From Oryzias latipes (lineage: Eukaryota > Chordata > Actinopteri > Beloniformes > Adrianichthyidae): a stretch of DNA of 64,000 nt. This document shows, piece by piece, positions 40,975-53,600 of the stretch. The stretch lies in the NCBI RefSeq assembly GCF_002234675.1, contig NC_019868.2, positions 20,554,743-20,618,742 of the forward strand, given 5' to 3'. Every line of letters begins with the position of its first letter. Position 1 is the first letter of the stretch. The translations under genes were made by a program, and so were the position numbers. The notes under the pieces were generated by a model. The model saw only the letters and a program-made list of their open reading frames with translations, was not told the DNA's origin and searched no databases.

Positions 40975-41844
40975 CACGCATTACCTGCATAAATGGCGCC
41001 TCTTTGAACTCATCTATATAAAAGTCACCTGTCCACAACCTCAAACAGTCACACTTCAAACTTCACTATCGCCAAGACCAAAGAGCTGTCTAAGGACACC
41101 AGAAACAAAATTGTTGACCTGCACCAGGCTGGGAAGACTGAATCTGCATTAGGTAAGCAGCTTGGTGTGAAGAAATCAACTGTGGGAGCAATTATTAGGC
41201 AATGGAAGACATACGAGACCACTGATAATCTCCCTCCATCTGGGGCTCCTTGCAAGATCTCACCCAGTGGGGTCAAAATGATCACAAGAGCGGTGAGCAA
41301 AAATCCCAGAAGCACATGGGGGACCTAGTGAATGACCTGCAGAGAGCGGGGACCAAAGTCATAAAGGCTACCATCAGTAATACACTAAACTGCTAGTTGT
41401 TGGTAAGAATTTATTCGTTCTGTTTGGGTAATGAAGGAATAGCTCCGTTTGAAGTTTTTCAAGGTCCTGGAGTGGTCTAGCCAGTCTCCAAATCTCAACC
41501 CATAGAAAATCTTTGGAGGGATTTGAAAGTCTGTTTTGCCCAGCGACAGCCCCAAAACATCACTGCTCTAGAGGAGATCTGCATGGAGGATTGGGCCAAA
41601 ATACCAGAAACAGTTTGTGAAAACATTGTGAAAACTTACAGAAAACGTTTGACTGCTGTCAATGCCAACAAAGGCTATATAACAAAGTATTGAGTTGAAA
41701 TTTTGTTATTGACAAAATACTTTTTTTTTTTTTACAAATAAATTATTACAAAATCAGACTTTGTGATTATCTGCCCCCCCCCCTCATTTTGTGTCTCATA
41801 GCTGAGGTTTACCTATGATGAATTTGCAGGCCTCTCTCATCTTT

Positions 41845-42058
41845 TTAACCCTTGTGCTATCTTTGATGACCCCACCCTTACATTGACGTGTTCTCCCTAC
41901 CATGACGCAGGTGGATTAAGGTGAAAAGGATTTCATGTAATCCATGGACACCAGTGATGATCACAAATCATCGAAGAACAAAGGTTCAGAGCACTGTCTA
42001 GTGGGTCTAGATGACCCAACTCCCAATGTTAAAGTGCCTAGGATAGCACAAGGGTTAA
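41845..42058. mobile_element. piggyBac-like MITE, copy 3, nested in the Tc1 element
   Basis: Intact copy with TTAA on both sides (41845-41848 and 42055-42058) and terminal repeats CCCTTGTGCTATC and GATAGCACAAGGG. It interrupts the right terminal repeat of the Tc1 element, whose sequence resumes at 42059. Confidence 0.85.
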
Positions 42059-42150
42059 GCGAAGCAACTTGCACAATTGGTGGCTGAACAAATACTTTTT
42101 TGCCCCCCAGTAAAACAAATTCATATTTTTTGCTTCTCTTCTAGCTAATC

Positions 42151-42823
42151 CAAGGGTCTGCAACCTGAGGCCCCGGAGCCACATGCAGCTCTTTATCCTT
42201 CCATGTGTGGCTCTTTGTTTAAAGAAAAATGCAAACAAATTAAATAAGTTTTGGTTCATTTGTTTTAGTTAAATTTGTCAATTATGTTTAGATTCTTAAA
42301 GTGTTGGATGCGTAAAATGTTGGAAAAGTGGTTTATTATTGGAATAAACTTAAACCCCATTCTTTTGTTTTACTGCACAACAGTGTCTTGTTAAGAGGCT
42401 AAATTATCAAATGTATTTTTTTTGCATTTTTTTTAAATGCAGATATTTTTATTTACATGTTTTTATTGAAGGAGAAAAAGGTTAAAGGTGCACCAAAGTA
42501 ATGATAGAAAATGCCATGTTTAACTTTCATTTGTAATTATATCTGCTGCAGGAGGATCTTATTTGATACACGGTGTGTTTTATTTTGAAAGGCACAGGTA
42601 TGTGCTTCTGTCAAAACTTAAAGAAAATTGTTGAATGTAAAAAAATAACACTTTTATAACAAATTCTTTTGTAAAGATTTATGAATGAATGACTTAATGG
42701 CCACAGAAACCTAGAGTGTGTTTTCCTAAACGGTGAGGTGGGACTTTGCGGCTCTCACTGGGTTTCGGTCCGTAGGAAACTGTTCCAAATGGCTCTTTTA
42801 GCGATAAAGGTTGCAGACCCCTG
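42151..42823. mobile_element. Non-autonomous hAT (Charlie-like) element
   Basis: Left end CAAGGGTCTGCAACCTG; the right end reads CAGGGGTCTGCAACCTT in reverse complement. The 8-bp flanks AGCTAATC and AACTTATC agree at six positions, consistent with an aged 8-bp target duplication. No transposase is readable. It lies 40 bp after the Tc1 element. Confidence 0.75.
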
Positions 42824-44608
42824 AACTTATCGGTTCCTTAAGTTTACCTTGAATTTATTTTCCAAATAGAACAACAAAAATCTTGCATTAAAGCAAATTT
42901 TTAATCAGGACCACATTGCTCCCATTTATGCCGCTTGAAGCGCTTTTGAATGAGGCTAATGGCGTAGCACCCAAAATAACACACATCATTAACAAATTTC
43001 AATCATCCTTTTGTTTTTTTAATGTCGTCCATCAAGAATCTTGATTAAATCATATCAGAACGATGAATTTTGCAAAATTGTCTCAAAAGGATTTTTTTTT
43101 CTTTGATATATACACTTGCATATACTAGTGTTTCAGTAACAATCTCACTTTAGACAGGTCTCAAATGATTGAAAGTAGAAAAGGCATCAACATTTTCATT
43201 AGAAAAATAGCAGATTTTGGTCATTTGAATGCTTACGACATTGATCCAAGGCTGCAGTGTCGGCGTGCTCAGCAGAATGGGTCTCCCTCTTTCTATTGAA
43301 TCACCTCATCCATGACATACCAGCAACATCAGGTTGGCGTGATTCTAAATCACTGAATTTCAAGGGTCAAGAGGAATCTTGGCAGGCACTTGAAGCACTG
43401 ATAAGTCACTGCGTACAGCCATCATCGAACATACACGCTGTGGAGCTTCCCACAGTTCACACTGAGCTAACAGGATGTTCTCACGCAAAAGGGAACAATG
43501 CGCTGGATGGGTATAACGTCCATCGCAGCCCTTAAAACGGGTTCCTCTCAAACAAACAGACCTGGACTGCTTTGCTTCTCCGCGATTAAATAAAGAAGGT
43601 AATCAGCTGCAAGATCTGCTGAAGGTTTAAGGCATCAACGAACACAGAAAACAGTTTAATTTGGACTTCTGGGCAGAGAGCGCACCATCGGCTTGAGGCC
43701 GCACAGGTGCACAGTACAAAAGCTCCGTGTGCAGCCCTGCTACCCCCACAGGTCAATGGAAAAGGCTGAACATTTCTCAGGCACGCCGTTAGAATGAAAA
43801 ATGACCTCCACACGAGGAGCTTTTTTACTGATTATCCTATTTAGGCATATTCTTCCAGAGTAAAATAGACATCAATAAAAAAAAAGGCCACAAAGGAAAT
43901 CGTATTAAAGGAAATGAATTAAATTCAAAGCTCTCACTGCGATTCTTCCATCTTCACTGTAACACTTTTTAGCCACATCTGGACTGTGGACAACTATGTA
44001 CAAGGAGAGCGCATGAACGTGTTATTGCTATAGGTCTCATGTCAGATTTGGTCTGTGTGACGCACGCCATCGGTGCCTCTCAAATATTAACTTCATAAGT
44101 TACGGTCTGGGCTGCAAATAGTTATGTACAGGAAGAGGACAGGATGGGAAAAAAAGTCACTAAATGTACATTAGAAAATTTAGTTAAATTAAAATAAGCA
44201 ATCGTCTTATTTAAATGGGATATTGGTTTGAGAATCTTTCAGTTATAGTTGCAGCTACTTTGATATTATTGCTATTCTGGATATTTAAACTTGATTGAGG
44301 TTATAAAGCAGTCCATCCTGCAGTTTTTCCCCCCTCTTCTCTTCAGTGGCACCTTCTTCCCACCGACTAATTTGCAACCAGCAAGACACGATCATCTGTC
44401 CATTTTAGACCGCACTGATCATTGGTTCAATCAACACACATTCATTTAGATCCATGTGTCACTAGATAAACGTTTTAAAAATACAAAGATTGTAGGGTGT
44501 TGTGATATTTTTCAAGTACTCTTTGTTTGCAGCTCAGGAGGATCCTTCAGCGCTGGAAGGGAGACGGACTGCCAGCACTCTTGACGTTTTCTCTTCTTTC
44601 CGCCTCCG
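42824..44608. other. clint1: Gap and probable 3' UTR of clint1
   Basis: No gene is recognisable. Part of this stretch is presumably clint1 3' UTR on the minus strand. A minus-strand AATAAA at 42854-42859 would give a UTR of about 1.75 kb, but no hexamer is clearly favoured. The open frames at 43257, 43360 and 43586 lack any domain. Confidence 0.4.
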
Positions 44609-47600
44609 TCACTTTCCGAAGTTGCCAAAGTCAGCAAAGGCGTCGTGTTTGGGCTGTTGGGCCATGGCGGGGCTCATTCCCATTCCCATTGTACCAGGCA
44701 TTCCCATGGCCATACCTCCCTGAGGCATTCCCATAGGCATACCTCCCTGGGGCATTCCCATGTTCATGCCCATCATACCCTGGTTAGGAGCCATACTCAT
44801 CCCCATTCCCATTCCCATTCCTGGATGCATCATAGTATTAAAAGCTGGTCTGACTGGTGTAGGTCCAAGATTCATACTGGAAAATCCCTGAGCGAGCATA
44901 TTGGCAGGTGCCTGGTTGCCTAAAGAGTTGAAAGAAAAAAAAAAAGTCAGAAAACAGAAGAGTATTAAAAAGCTAACTGCAATGGTGGCAGCCTCACCGT
45001 GCTGCAGGGTGTTGAGGCTGGGCTGGCTTGGTTTGGGGGGCTGCATTCCAGGGCTCAGGAAGTCCAAACTGATGTTGACAGTGGGGTCTGACCAGGTGGA
45101 TGGGAGAGATGCTTTGGCTGCTGCACCTTGAGCGGGCACCCCCTGCTGCACAGACAGAGGCTGGAGGACACTTCCCATGTTCTGGATCGGCTATTGGGGG
45201 GAAAAAAAGACCAAACGTAATAAAAGAAACTGGGAAGCTAACAGAAAATGTCTGCCACTGACATGTTACATGAAAAATGTTAAAACTCTTAAAACTTTAG
45301 CCTGACCCACTTAACTGTCACTTTTTAGCACAAAACATAACTGGAAAAACGGGAACCGCTGCCGTTTTGTCGTTTGAGCAGGGTTTGATGTTTTGTTTTG
45401 CAAATACGTCAGCCGCCTTTTAAACAGCAAAATTCGACCATATGCAACTTTTGTTGTTGGTGAAACGCTTCCGAAACTCAGATCGCAATCATTTATTCAC
45501 TTTCAGGGAAAGGGGGAAGTTGCGCGGGGGGGGGTCTCTTGGGATGATTGGCATCTGGCGAAGCTCCATGCTAATGCTTCATCATAGATTAGATTCTTTT
45601 TTCCCCCCCAATCACACATGGTATGTTTTATCACCTAGGGTTTCTTAACTGATGTGCTAAACAAGGAGTAAATGTGTCCAAAAAAGTAAGATAATAATAA
45701 TCCCATTGATCCATTTCCTTCTTCGGCTGTTCATCACCATTTGTTATTTTTTCAACAGGCTAGAAATACCAGTTTCTTTGAACAAAGTGGACAAAGAAAA
45801 TATATCCGAGTTAAGGAACATAAACAATAAGTTGTAACTTATTGGTCGAACTCATAAAATGTTTATACACACAACTGAGAGGATGAAATGAGTGTTTAAA
45901 ACATCACATACTTTTATTTTTTTGAGTTAATAATTAATAAGCCAGCTGGTCCTCAAATGAGTTTATTTAGCAGACGGGTCTTTTCTGCTTAGACATTCAA
46001 GAACTAGTTTGTTTTGACGTTTCGGATGAAAACAGTCTTGATTAAAGGCAGCAGTCAGCCTAAAACAAGGTCAGTTTGTGCGATTGGCTATTTTTGTCTT
46101 ATTTATAGAATCATTTTAATCGTGAGCAATTCAAAATGATTTGATGAATTACTAAGCTGGAAATTGAATTGCTCTAAAAGTATAGAAATAAAAGTCAATT
46201 ATCAGGCAACTTTAATATGCAGACTACAGCAGGTGCAGACTGAAGTGAATGATACAGAGATTTCTGGATTTTGATCAACTAACATTACATTCATGACCAG
46301 TTTAGTTGTTTTAGCAGCTTTTAAAAGCTGTCGTGGTGTTTAGCCCAAAGACAAACTGAACCCAGCCAAGAGATGTACATTAAAGACCTTCTCTGATAAG
46401 GATTTTAACACATTTTTGTGGCATTTTTCTGATGATAGGGGACATATATAAAGAAAAATTAGCTAAAAATTGCATTTCTGATTATGTCTTTATTTTTTCG
46501 TGAATACGAAACAGATTGAAAAAGCTTATATTTGTGACGTAGAAGCTACAAGCTCCCTGCAACAGGGAGGGAAAGGGGGCACAAGGTTGCTCCTCACCCA
46601 CAACTCAGAGGCGAATTTCTAATGAAATACTGCCGCTCTGCAGAAACTATTTTTTAGAAAATGACACTTATATAATTTTTTTTATTTTGGCTAAATAATT
46701 GCCCTTTTACAGTGAATAAGTGAGTAGAACAAAAGCTAATTGGAGTGGGTCTTTAGGGGTTGAATAATACGTCTTTGGGAGTGAATTCAAGCATACCTGT
46801 GACTTTGACAGAGGCAGAACTGTGGTGTTCATGCTCTGTGTGCTGCTCATGCTGACGTTGAGGCTCTGGGAGGAAGTGATGGACTGAGATGTTCCCAACA
46901 AGTCAAACTGGTCCAAAAAGGCAGGGGCAGCGGGCGGAGCTGAAACAGGGTTGGGGGCAGGACCTGCCGCCATGGCTCCGAAAAGGTCATTTCCACCAAA
47001 GTCTGCACTCTGAGCAGATGGCGGAATTTGACCACCAGGGAAGGCGTTCCATTCTCCAAAATCTCCATTGGGGCTTGTAGGTGATGTTGCTGCTGCAACT
47101 TGAATGGACAAAAAAGAAATAAAATGCATAAATAAACCATTTAGACAGTGATAGTGGTGAGTCTTTTAAAATAAGCAGAACGATTAAAAAAAAAGACCAA
47201 AAAAAAAACAGAAAAACAAAAGGGGAAGTTGATCTATGTCCAGAACATTCAGTGACCACAGCTGCTGCATTTTGAAATTTTCATTGAACTGGTCTGACTT
47301 GTTGTCTCTCCCTCTCCCAGAGCGTCCTCCACCCCCACCAAACTTCTTCATCTGTCCCTGTCTCCTTGTCATCCATAACAGGAGTTGATGTGTGTCTGTT
47401 CTTATTATGCATAGCAGGTAACAGGCTCCATATGGCCAGGCCTCCCTCCCAACAACCCTCTGAATATTCCAACAGTACAACTGCATCAGGACGGAATTCT
47501 CAACCACACATACAAAAAAACAAAAAAAAAAGTTACAAATAAACAAACAAACAAACCAGATCCTGAGAAAAGTCCAGCAGAGGCTGCAGGTGTAGCAAAA

Positions 47601-50600
47601 TCAGCAAATCCACCAATCAGGTCTGTGTTGAGAAATAGAGAGAGGTAAGCCATTTTTGAACAGGTAAGCTCCAGATGTCATTCTTGTGTAGTTAGCATTC
47701 CTTCAGTGTCACAAGTGCAGGAGGGGGGAGCAGAGTGTGAGCAGCAGAAGAGGACAAACATCTGTTCAGCACTCCCACCATCTCCATTCACCAGGGACTT
47801 CACTAAAACCTCCTGTGTACTCAGTTCTTGTACAACAACCCTCCACCCCCACTACTAAAATGTAAAGCTAGTTTCAGCAGCTGGGCATGATCCCTTCAAA
47901 AAAAAAAAAAAAATAGCTTAGTGAGAGTCTGCAGCTCCTGCTATGTGTCTCATTCAGGTTCTTTCTGCACAAATGGATGTCAAAGGAGTTTGAAGGTAAA
48001 TCTCTCCTTTCAGCAAACACTACAACTCTCTCTGGTTCCAACTCTTGCATTTACTGTTGCGATGTAAAAATGAGGTACACTGCTCCCTCGTTTGTTGTGG
48101 TGTGTAGTTACGTTCTAAAAATGACCTGCGATAGGTGAAATCTGTAGTCAGCTTTACTCTTTTACAATGATTAAGGCTGTAAAACGTTGTTTCTCAAACA
48201 GACTAACATTTTCACACTTTTCTGTCTTCTCTAAACTCTCAAAGTTCAAACCATAGATAGTGCCATGTCTCCTGCATTTAGCTTCCTTCCATAATATTTA
48301 GTATTATGGAAGGAAGCTAAGTGCAGGAGACATGGCACAGACAGAATTGATTGACAATCTTTACAGTCAATCAGAACGCAGAACAGTGAGAACTGTAGGT
48401 AAGAAAAAAAAGAGAATAGAATTGCAAAGAAAAATAAATCCCAGAAACAGAGAGGCCAAGAAAGGTAAACTGTGATATAGCAAGGGAACACTGACTGTAC
48501 CATGTAAATTTGGCTTGTAGTGTAAAGACACTTTGAAACTCGATAATAAAAGTCCTTCATATATAAAAGACAAATGCATTTATTTTTATATTTACATTGT
48601 AAACTGACATTAATTTGATAATGTATGAGAGGACTTTACATTTCTCAAAACCTTTAGAGGGTAGTGCCATCATACCTGTGGCAGCGGGCTTGGTAGGTGT
48701 TGTGTCCACCATCAGAAAGTCATCAAAGCCTGTGCTGGAAGGCTGAGGGGCAGCTGCTGGCTGTGTCTGAAGGAAAGTCAAACGAAATACAAACTTAAGT
48801 CCTGTCATAAACCAGCCTGATGCGTTATCTTTGAATTTCACTTTACATTGTCACCTGGTTACCTGTTTGGCTGAAGTATCTGGGCTCTGGTCTCCTTTAT
48901 AGTTAGCTGCAGCCCCAAGGTCAACTTTTTTGGACGGTCCCCCTCTTTTCCGTGTTGCCGTCGTCTCTGTTGCTTGGACGATGTGCACGCTCTTTGTTGT
49001 GACGGTCTCCTCTTCATCTTTAAAATCCTTCGCCGACTGACCGTTTCGAGAGGAACGGTCTTGCTGTTCTTCATTATCGCTGCAGGGGAAAAGCAACTTT
49101 TCAGCGTGGCTGTTCTCTGCATGAAGACTATTGTTTAGCCTGATAGTTTGACTGATGGGTTTCTGTTACTGAACTGGTTGACATAGCAACATTTCTGAAA
49201 GGTCAAACATTTAAATGTCACTGCAGACTAAACCACACCAAAGAATGTGCTAAATGGCCACAAAACTATACAATAAATATAAATGTATCAATATATGTTT
49301 AGGGAGTTTTTAAAGAAAACGGAACATCATCGTAGCATACAAATCCACAAACCAGGTTTTTAGCTGTGTAAAACTGAATGACATATTATGGCATCAACAC
49401 CAAGAACATTTCAAATAATTGTTTCTTCCAAGAATTCCTAAGATGTCAAAACAATAATTTTGTGAGAACCTTTAACTTAAACACAAAACAGCAAAATAGA
49501 GGACAAAGAAAGCAGTAAACTGGACTTGTTTTATCTTGAATCTATGGCTTACTGAATTTTTACCTAGTACATTGAAGGAATCAGCCTGAATGAGTGAGAA
49601 TCTTCACAGACACGTTTACACCAAACAGTATTTTTCTTCTACCTGAATCGGTCTGGTGAGTCATCTCGATCCTTCTTCCTGAATGTGTTTATGGTATCAT
49701 TAATGGTGCTGCCAATTTTGTCACTGATTTCCCCCAACTTTTCACTGAAGGGAAATGGGCCTTTCTTCTCCCAGTCGTCATCCCACCTCCCCCTGTTGTC
49801 GCTCGAGTCGTATCGGTCACCAGCTAAAGAGAGTTCAAACTGGTTCAACAATATTCACGAGGAAAAGCTAGAAATAGTTTATTTATCACAGTGTTTTTAC
49901 TTACAATAACCTCGGTACCCCATACTGTCTGAGGAAACACCGATGTATTTGTCTTTGTTCTTCTTAGCCTTTTTCCGCTCCTCCCTGAGCCGGTCATCAT
50001 CCTGAATGAAGTCCACCATCTCCTTCACTTTCTGACGCACATTTATTCCTTGATCTTTCCCGTTCTCGTCTAAAATGAACGCAGTCGATGCAAAGATTTA
50101 TACAAATCTTAAAATGATTTCTGGTACGAGGCACATTAGGTATTTCTGTTGATCTAAAGGTCAAGTCAGTTTAAATGTTCCTTTATTTATTAGACATCAT
50201 AAAACCGTTTGTCATAAATATTCTTCCAAACACAAAATTTAAACGGAATTAATCTGCCTTAAAAAAGTACAACATGGATGAAAACAGTGATCATAACTTA
50301 CCAACAAAGTGGTAGCTTTCTAAAGATCTCAAGTCATAGAGATGTTCTCGTGCACTGGTTACCACCCTTTCTGACCCGTTCCGGATTAGATGAGCCAATA
50401 AAAGCAGAGACTGAGGGGAAAAAAGGAACAAAAGCTTCAGCAAAATGTGCTTGACTGTTGATTGTGGTTTTAGCAAGCATGAACTTCAGTCTTTTGTTTT
50501 TGGCCTTCATCAAAACTGTGCTAAGCACTTTGGAGCCCTGCGTCACTTTTAAGAAGGTGAGTTTTGAGGGATTTTGCAACAGCAGACCTTGTAAACTCTC

Positions 50601-53600
50601 CTCCAGTTCTTCTTGTTGTCCCTCAGCATGCGGGCCCACAGCATGTTCATCACCTCTGGGAACTGCTCATACATGAAGGTGGCTCTGTTCATCCATCAAT
50701 CATCCCAAAGGAGAAAAAGGAAGAAAATATTAACATTTTTGAAGGTTTGGGCAAAATCTCCACTTAGTTATGGAGTTCTAGGAATTTAAAACATTTCAGT
50801 CACTACAGCGGCCTTCAGTCAGTTGTTTTTATGCTGCATACCACAGATTTTACTACATGCAAACATGGTCAGATTTGACATGCTAAAAATATATTAAATG
50901 TTAAATTAAGACAAAAATAATCATTCAAATATTTACTGTATACTTATAACACCAAATATGTTGAACTATTCATTTTCTGACATTTTTTATGGAATAAAGA
51001 ATTTAAAATAGCATGGACCTGAAATATCTTTTATATAAATGTTTTGATTGTGAAAATATATATTTACGAATAAATTGATCAGAAGAAAATACCTTGGAGT
51101 ATTTTAACAAGCGCATGGATCCATTTGAGGTAATTATTGTTGAAACTTTTATTAATGCCACACTATGTTATCTATTCTCCAAAAAAGGAGGATTAATCTC
51201 ATCAGATACTGGGAAATGTTAGATTTTTTAAATCCAGGAAGACTATATTTTGCAAACAGGTATTTTTTTGTAGGATCCAAAAATACACAAACACTAGGCT
51301 CAAGTAATGGAAAGAAAAAACTGCCAAAAAATGAAACTAAATAAGCAGAGGTTAGCTACAAAACTGTGGATTCTCACTTGCTCCAAAGAAAAACAAAAAA
51401 CACTGTTCAACACTGTTTACCTTGAAATTTCAGTCATCATTTGTCCTGAAGGTCCCCAGGGATCATCATTAGTCGCCTCTCTGACTTTAGACTCAACCTC
51501 AGAGTAGTTCATCACAACATTGGTTCTATGGAGGGAACAAAATCAAACTTTATCATTGAAAATAATCTACCTTGAAAGGTAATGTCAGTACAGAATGCCG
51601 TCAGTCCTTGGACCAACAATATTAGACAATAATAGATAAAAGGTCTGCTTATGGTGATAACCACACCCCTACGTTTGTTATGTTACAGGCTAAAAATTAC
51701 ATCAAGGAGTGCTTGTTGAAACCAGAAATAATTACACAATTTAAATCCATCTGCAATGTTAACACATTAAGGGTTCCATTATTTTACTAAGTAAATGACT
51801 TAGTTTGCTGTGCTGACTGTGGTTAAACTAAAAAAAAAACTACAAATAAAAACGGAAACCAAAGGAGAGAAAGTCCCACATTAGTTTTCTGCAGAGCACA
51901 GAATTTGTTTTCTGAAGTTGCAAAACTTTAAGGAAAATTCAAGAAAGAGAAAAAAAAAAATTATGCATTAAAACCACCGCTGGTCAACAAAATGTTTGCA
52001 CAGAATAATAGATGCAGAAATATCAAACAGGAAGAAGCTTTTGTTGTATGGTCATCTGTTCATAAACTCTTTTGAAGATATATGCTTTGGCTAACATATT
52101 AAACAATTAGATTTTCAATCCCAATTAGACTATGCCAGTCGTGTAGAGATTGAATCAAAGCATTGACTGGTCTTCAGTCAACACACATCCGGATAAACCA
52201 GTTCCCTAACCAGTTTTGCCAGAGTTTGCATGATGTGGAGTAGAATCTAATTTCAATTGGTCCAGAGCACGCAATATGTACAAAGGACAAAGGCTAGGAC
52301 AGTTTTCCAACGTTTTAAGTTGCCTTATGAATTTGATACATTTGTATCAAATACATTTGTATCAAATTCAGGAAAGTCACTTTTTTATTTATGAGAAGTA
52401 AGCAAAATTGAATGATTCTATGTTTTTGGCACAAAATACAATGTTCTTTTAGATTTGTATTGCTCAAGGCACCTTCTTCGTGAACAACTGTCACATAGTC
52501 CTGCTGCAGCCTTTAGAAAGAGATAATAAATACCCTTAACAATTTGTCTTTAGCAGGCTGCAGTGTGAATAGGGCTCTGACAACTCAGCCTTGTGGCCCC
52601 AAAGAATGACAATTTTAAAAACAACAAATTATAATCCATAGTGTGTAATCTAGAAACATGGTATCCATACTTTAAGATTAACTGTATAAATGAAAACACA
52701 AGAGGACATTAAACTGTGAAGCAGCATTTTCTGTTAACAGAACTGGATTCTTTTCTACTTGACTGCAGCATAAACGGAAGTAGTGATATTATCAGTGACA
52801 CACTTATCATGCAGCTTTCCGCTACAATAATGGTGACTAAAAACGGTTCTTTTACAACTATTCATATACCTTTGATTGGTTTTTTATTTATTTGCTGTTG
52901 TTGTTTTTTTTGTTAGTTTTTTTTTTACACACCAAAAAGAAATCATTTATTTTTTTATCCTATTAACAACTTAGCATCTGATTTCCTCTCCTTTCTAAAA
53001 TTGTCTTATAAAAATAACTATCATACAAAATGTTAGACTACTAGAAGCTGAGCCCACCCAAAAGTCCATGAATAGACACATAAACATTTGATGTCTCAGT
53101 TTGAAAAATTAACCCTCTTAATATGGAGAGAAATTGCGCAACGGGCACACCATGCCCATGCTAAATCAGCAGCTAAATGTTAACCAAACTGCACAACAGA
53201 ACATAGAAGAGCAACTAACCACAAGGCAGTACTCAACCTAAATGATGGCCATGAGATAATGTTCCTATACTACATTTTTTGAACTGCCTAACAAAGCAAT
53301 CCAATGACTTGACGTCAACAGAATAGATCAAAATTGCAGTCTGTAGTCGAAATATTTACTAGAAGAAAAACCTTTATAGGTTTTGTGTAAATGGCATCTT
53401 GTTAAACAACTTTTTACTTGGGAAATTATTAGAATTTAGAGTGCAGAAAAGACATGTGAGGAAACAACAGAGCGCTGATCACAGATGAATAAAAACCAAG
53501 CCTAAGCAATGATAAAATATGACAAATTACATTTGTATAGTAGTGGGGTAAAAACTAAAACTTATTTTAGTTTGTATTTAATCACGAGTCAATTACAGGA

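Larger units (their letters stand above)
39440..42110 (+). mobile_element. Dead Tc1/mariner element with two nested insertions
   Basis: The left terminal repeat begins CAGGCAAAAAAAGTATTTAG, and the right ends AATACTTTTTTGCCCCCCAG followed by TA. Both carry the mirrored AATTGTGCAAGT-type block. The transposase is in pieces. The N-terminal helix-turn-helix part is readable at about 41068-41330 ([20 protein letters not shown]), ending in a stop. The C-terminal part near 41470-41690 reads SSQSPNLNP, where the usual catalytic-region Asp of SPDLNP is Asn, followed by a frame break. The middle of the gene is deleted. Insertions occupy 39687-40974 and 41845-42058. Confidence 0.8.

Noticed and set aside
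48078-48494. The hairpin region as an annotated miRNA gene
   Set aside because: It lies inside a transposon-derived repeat, and no mature miRNA sequence is recognised; left as a finding only.
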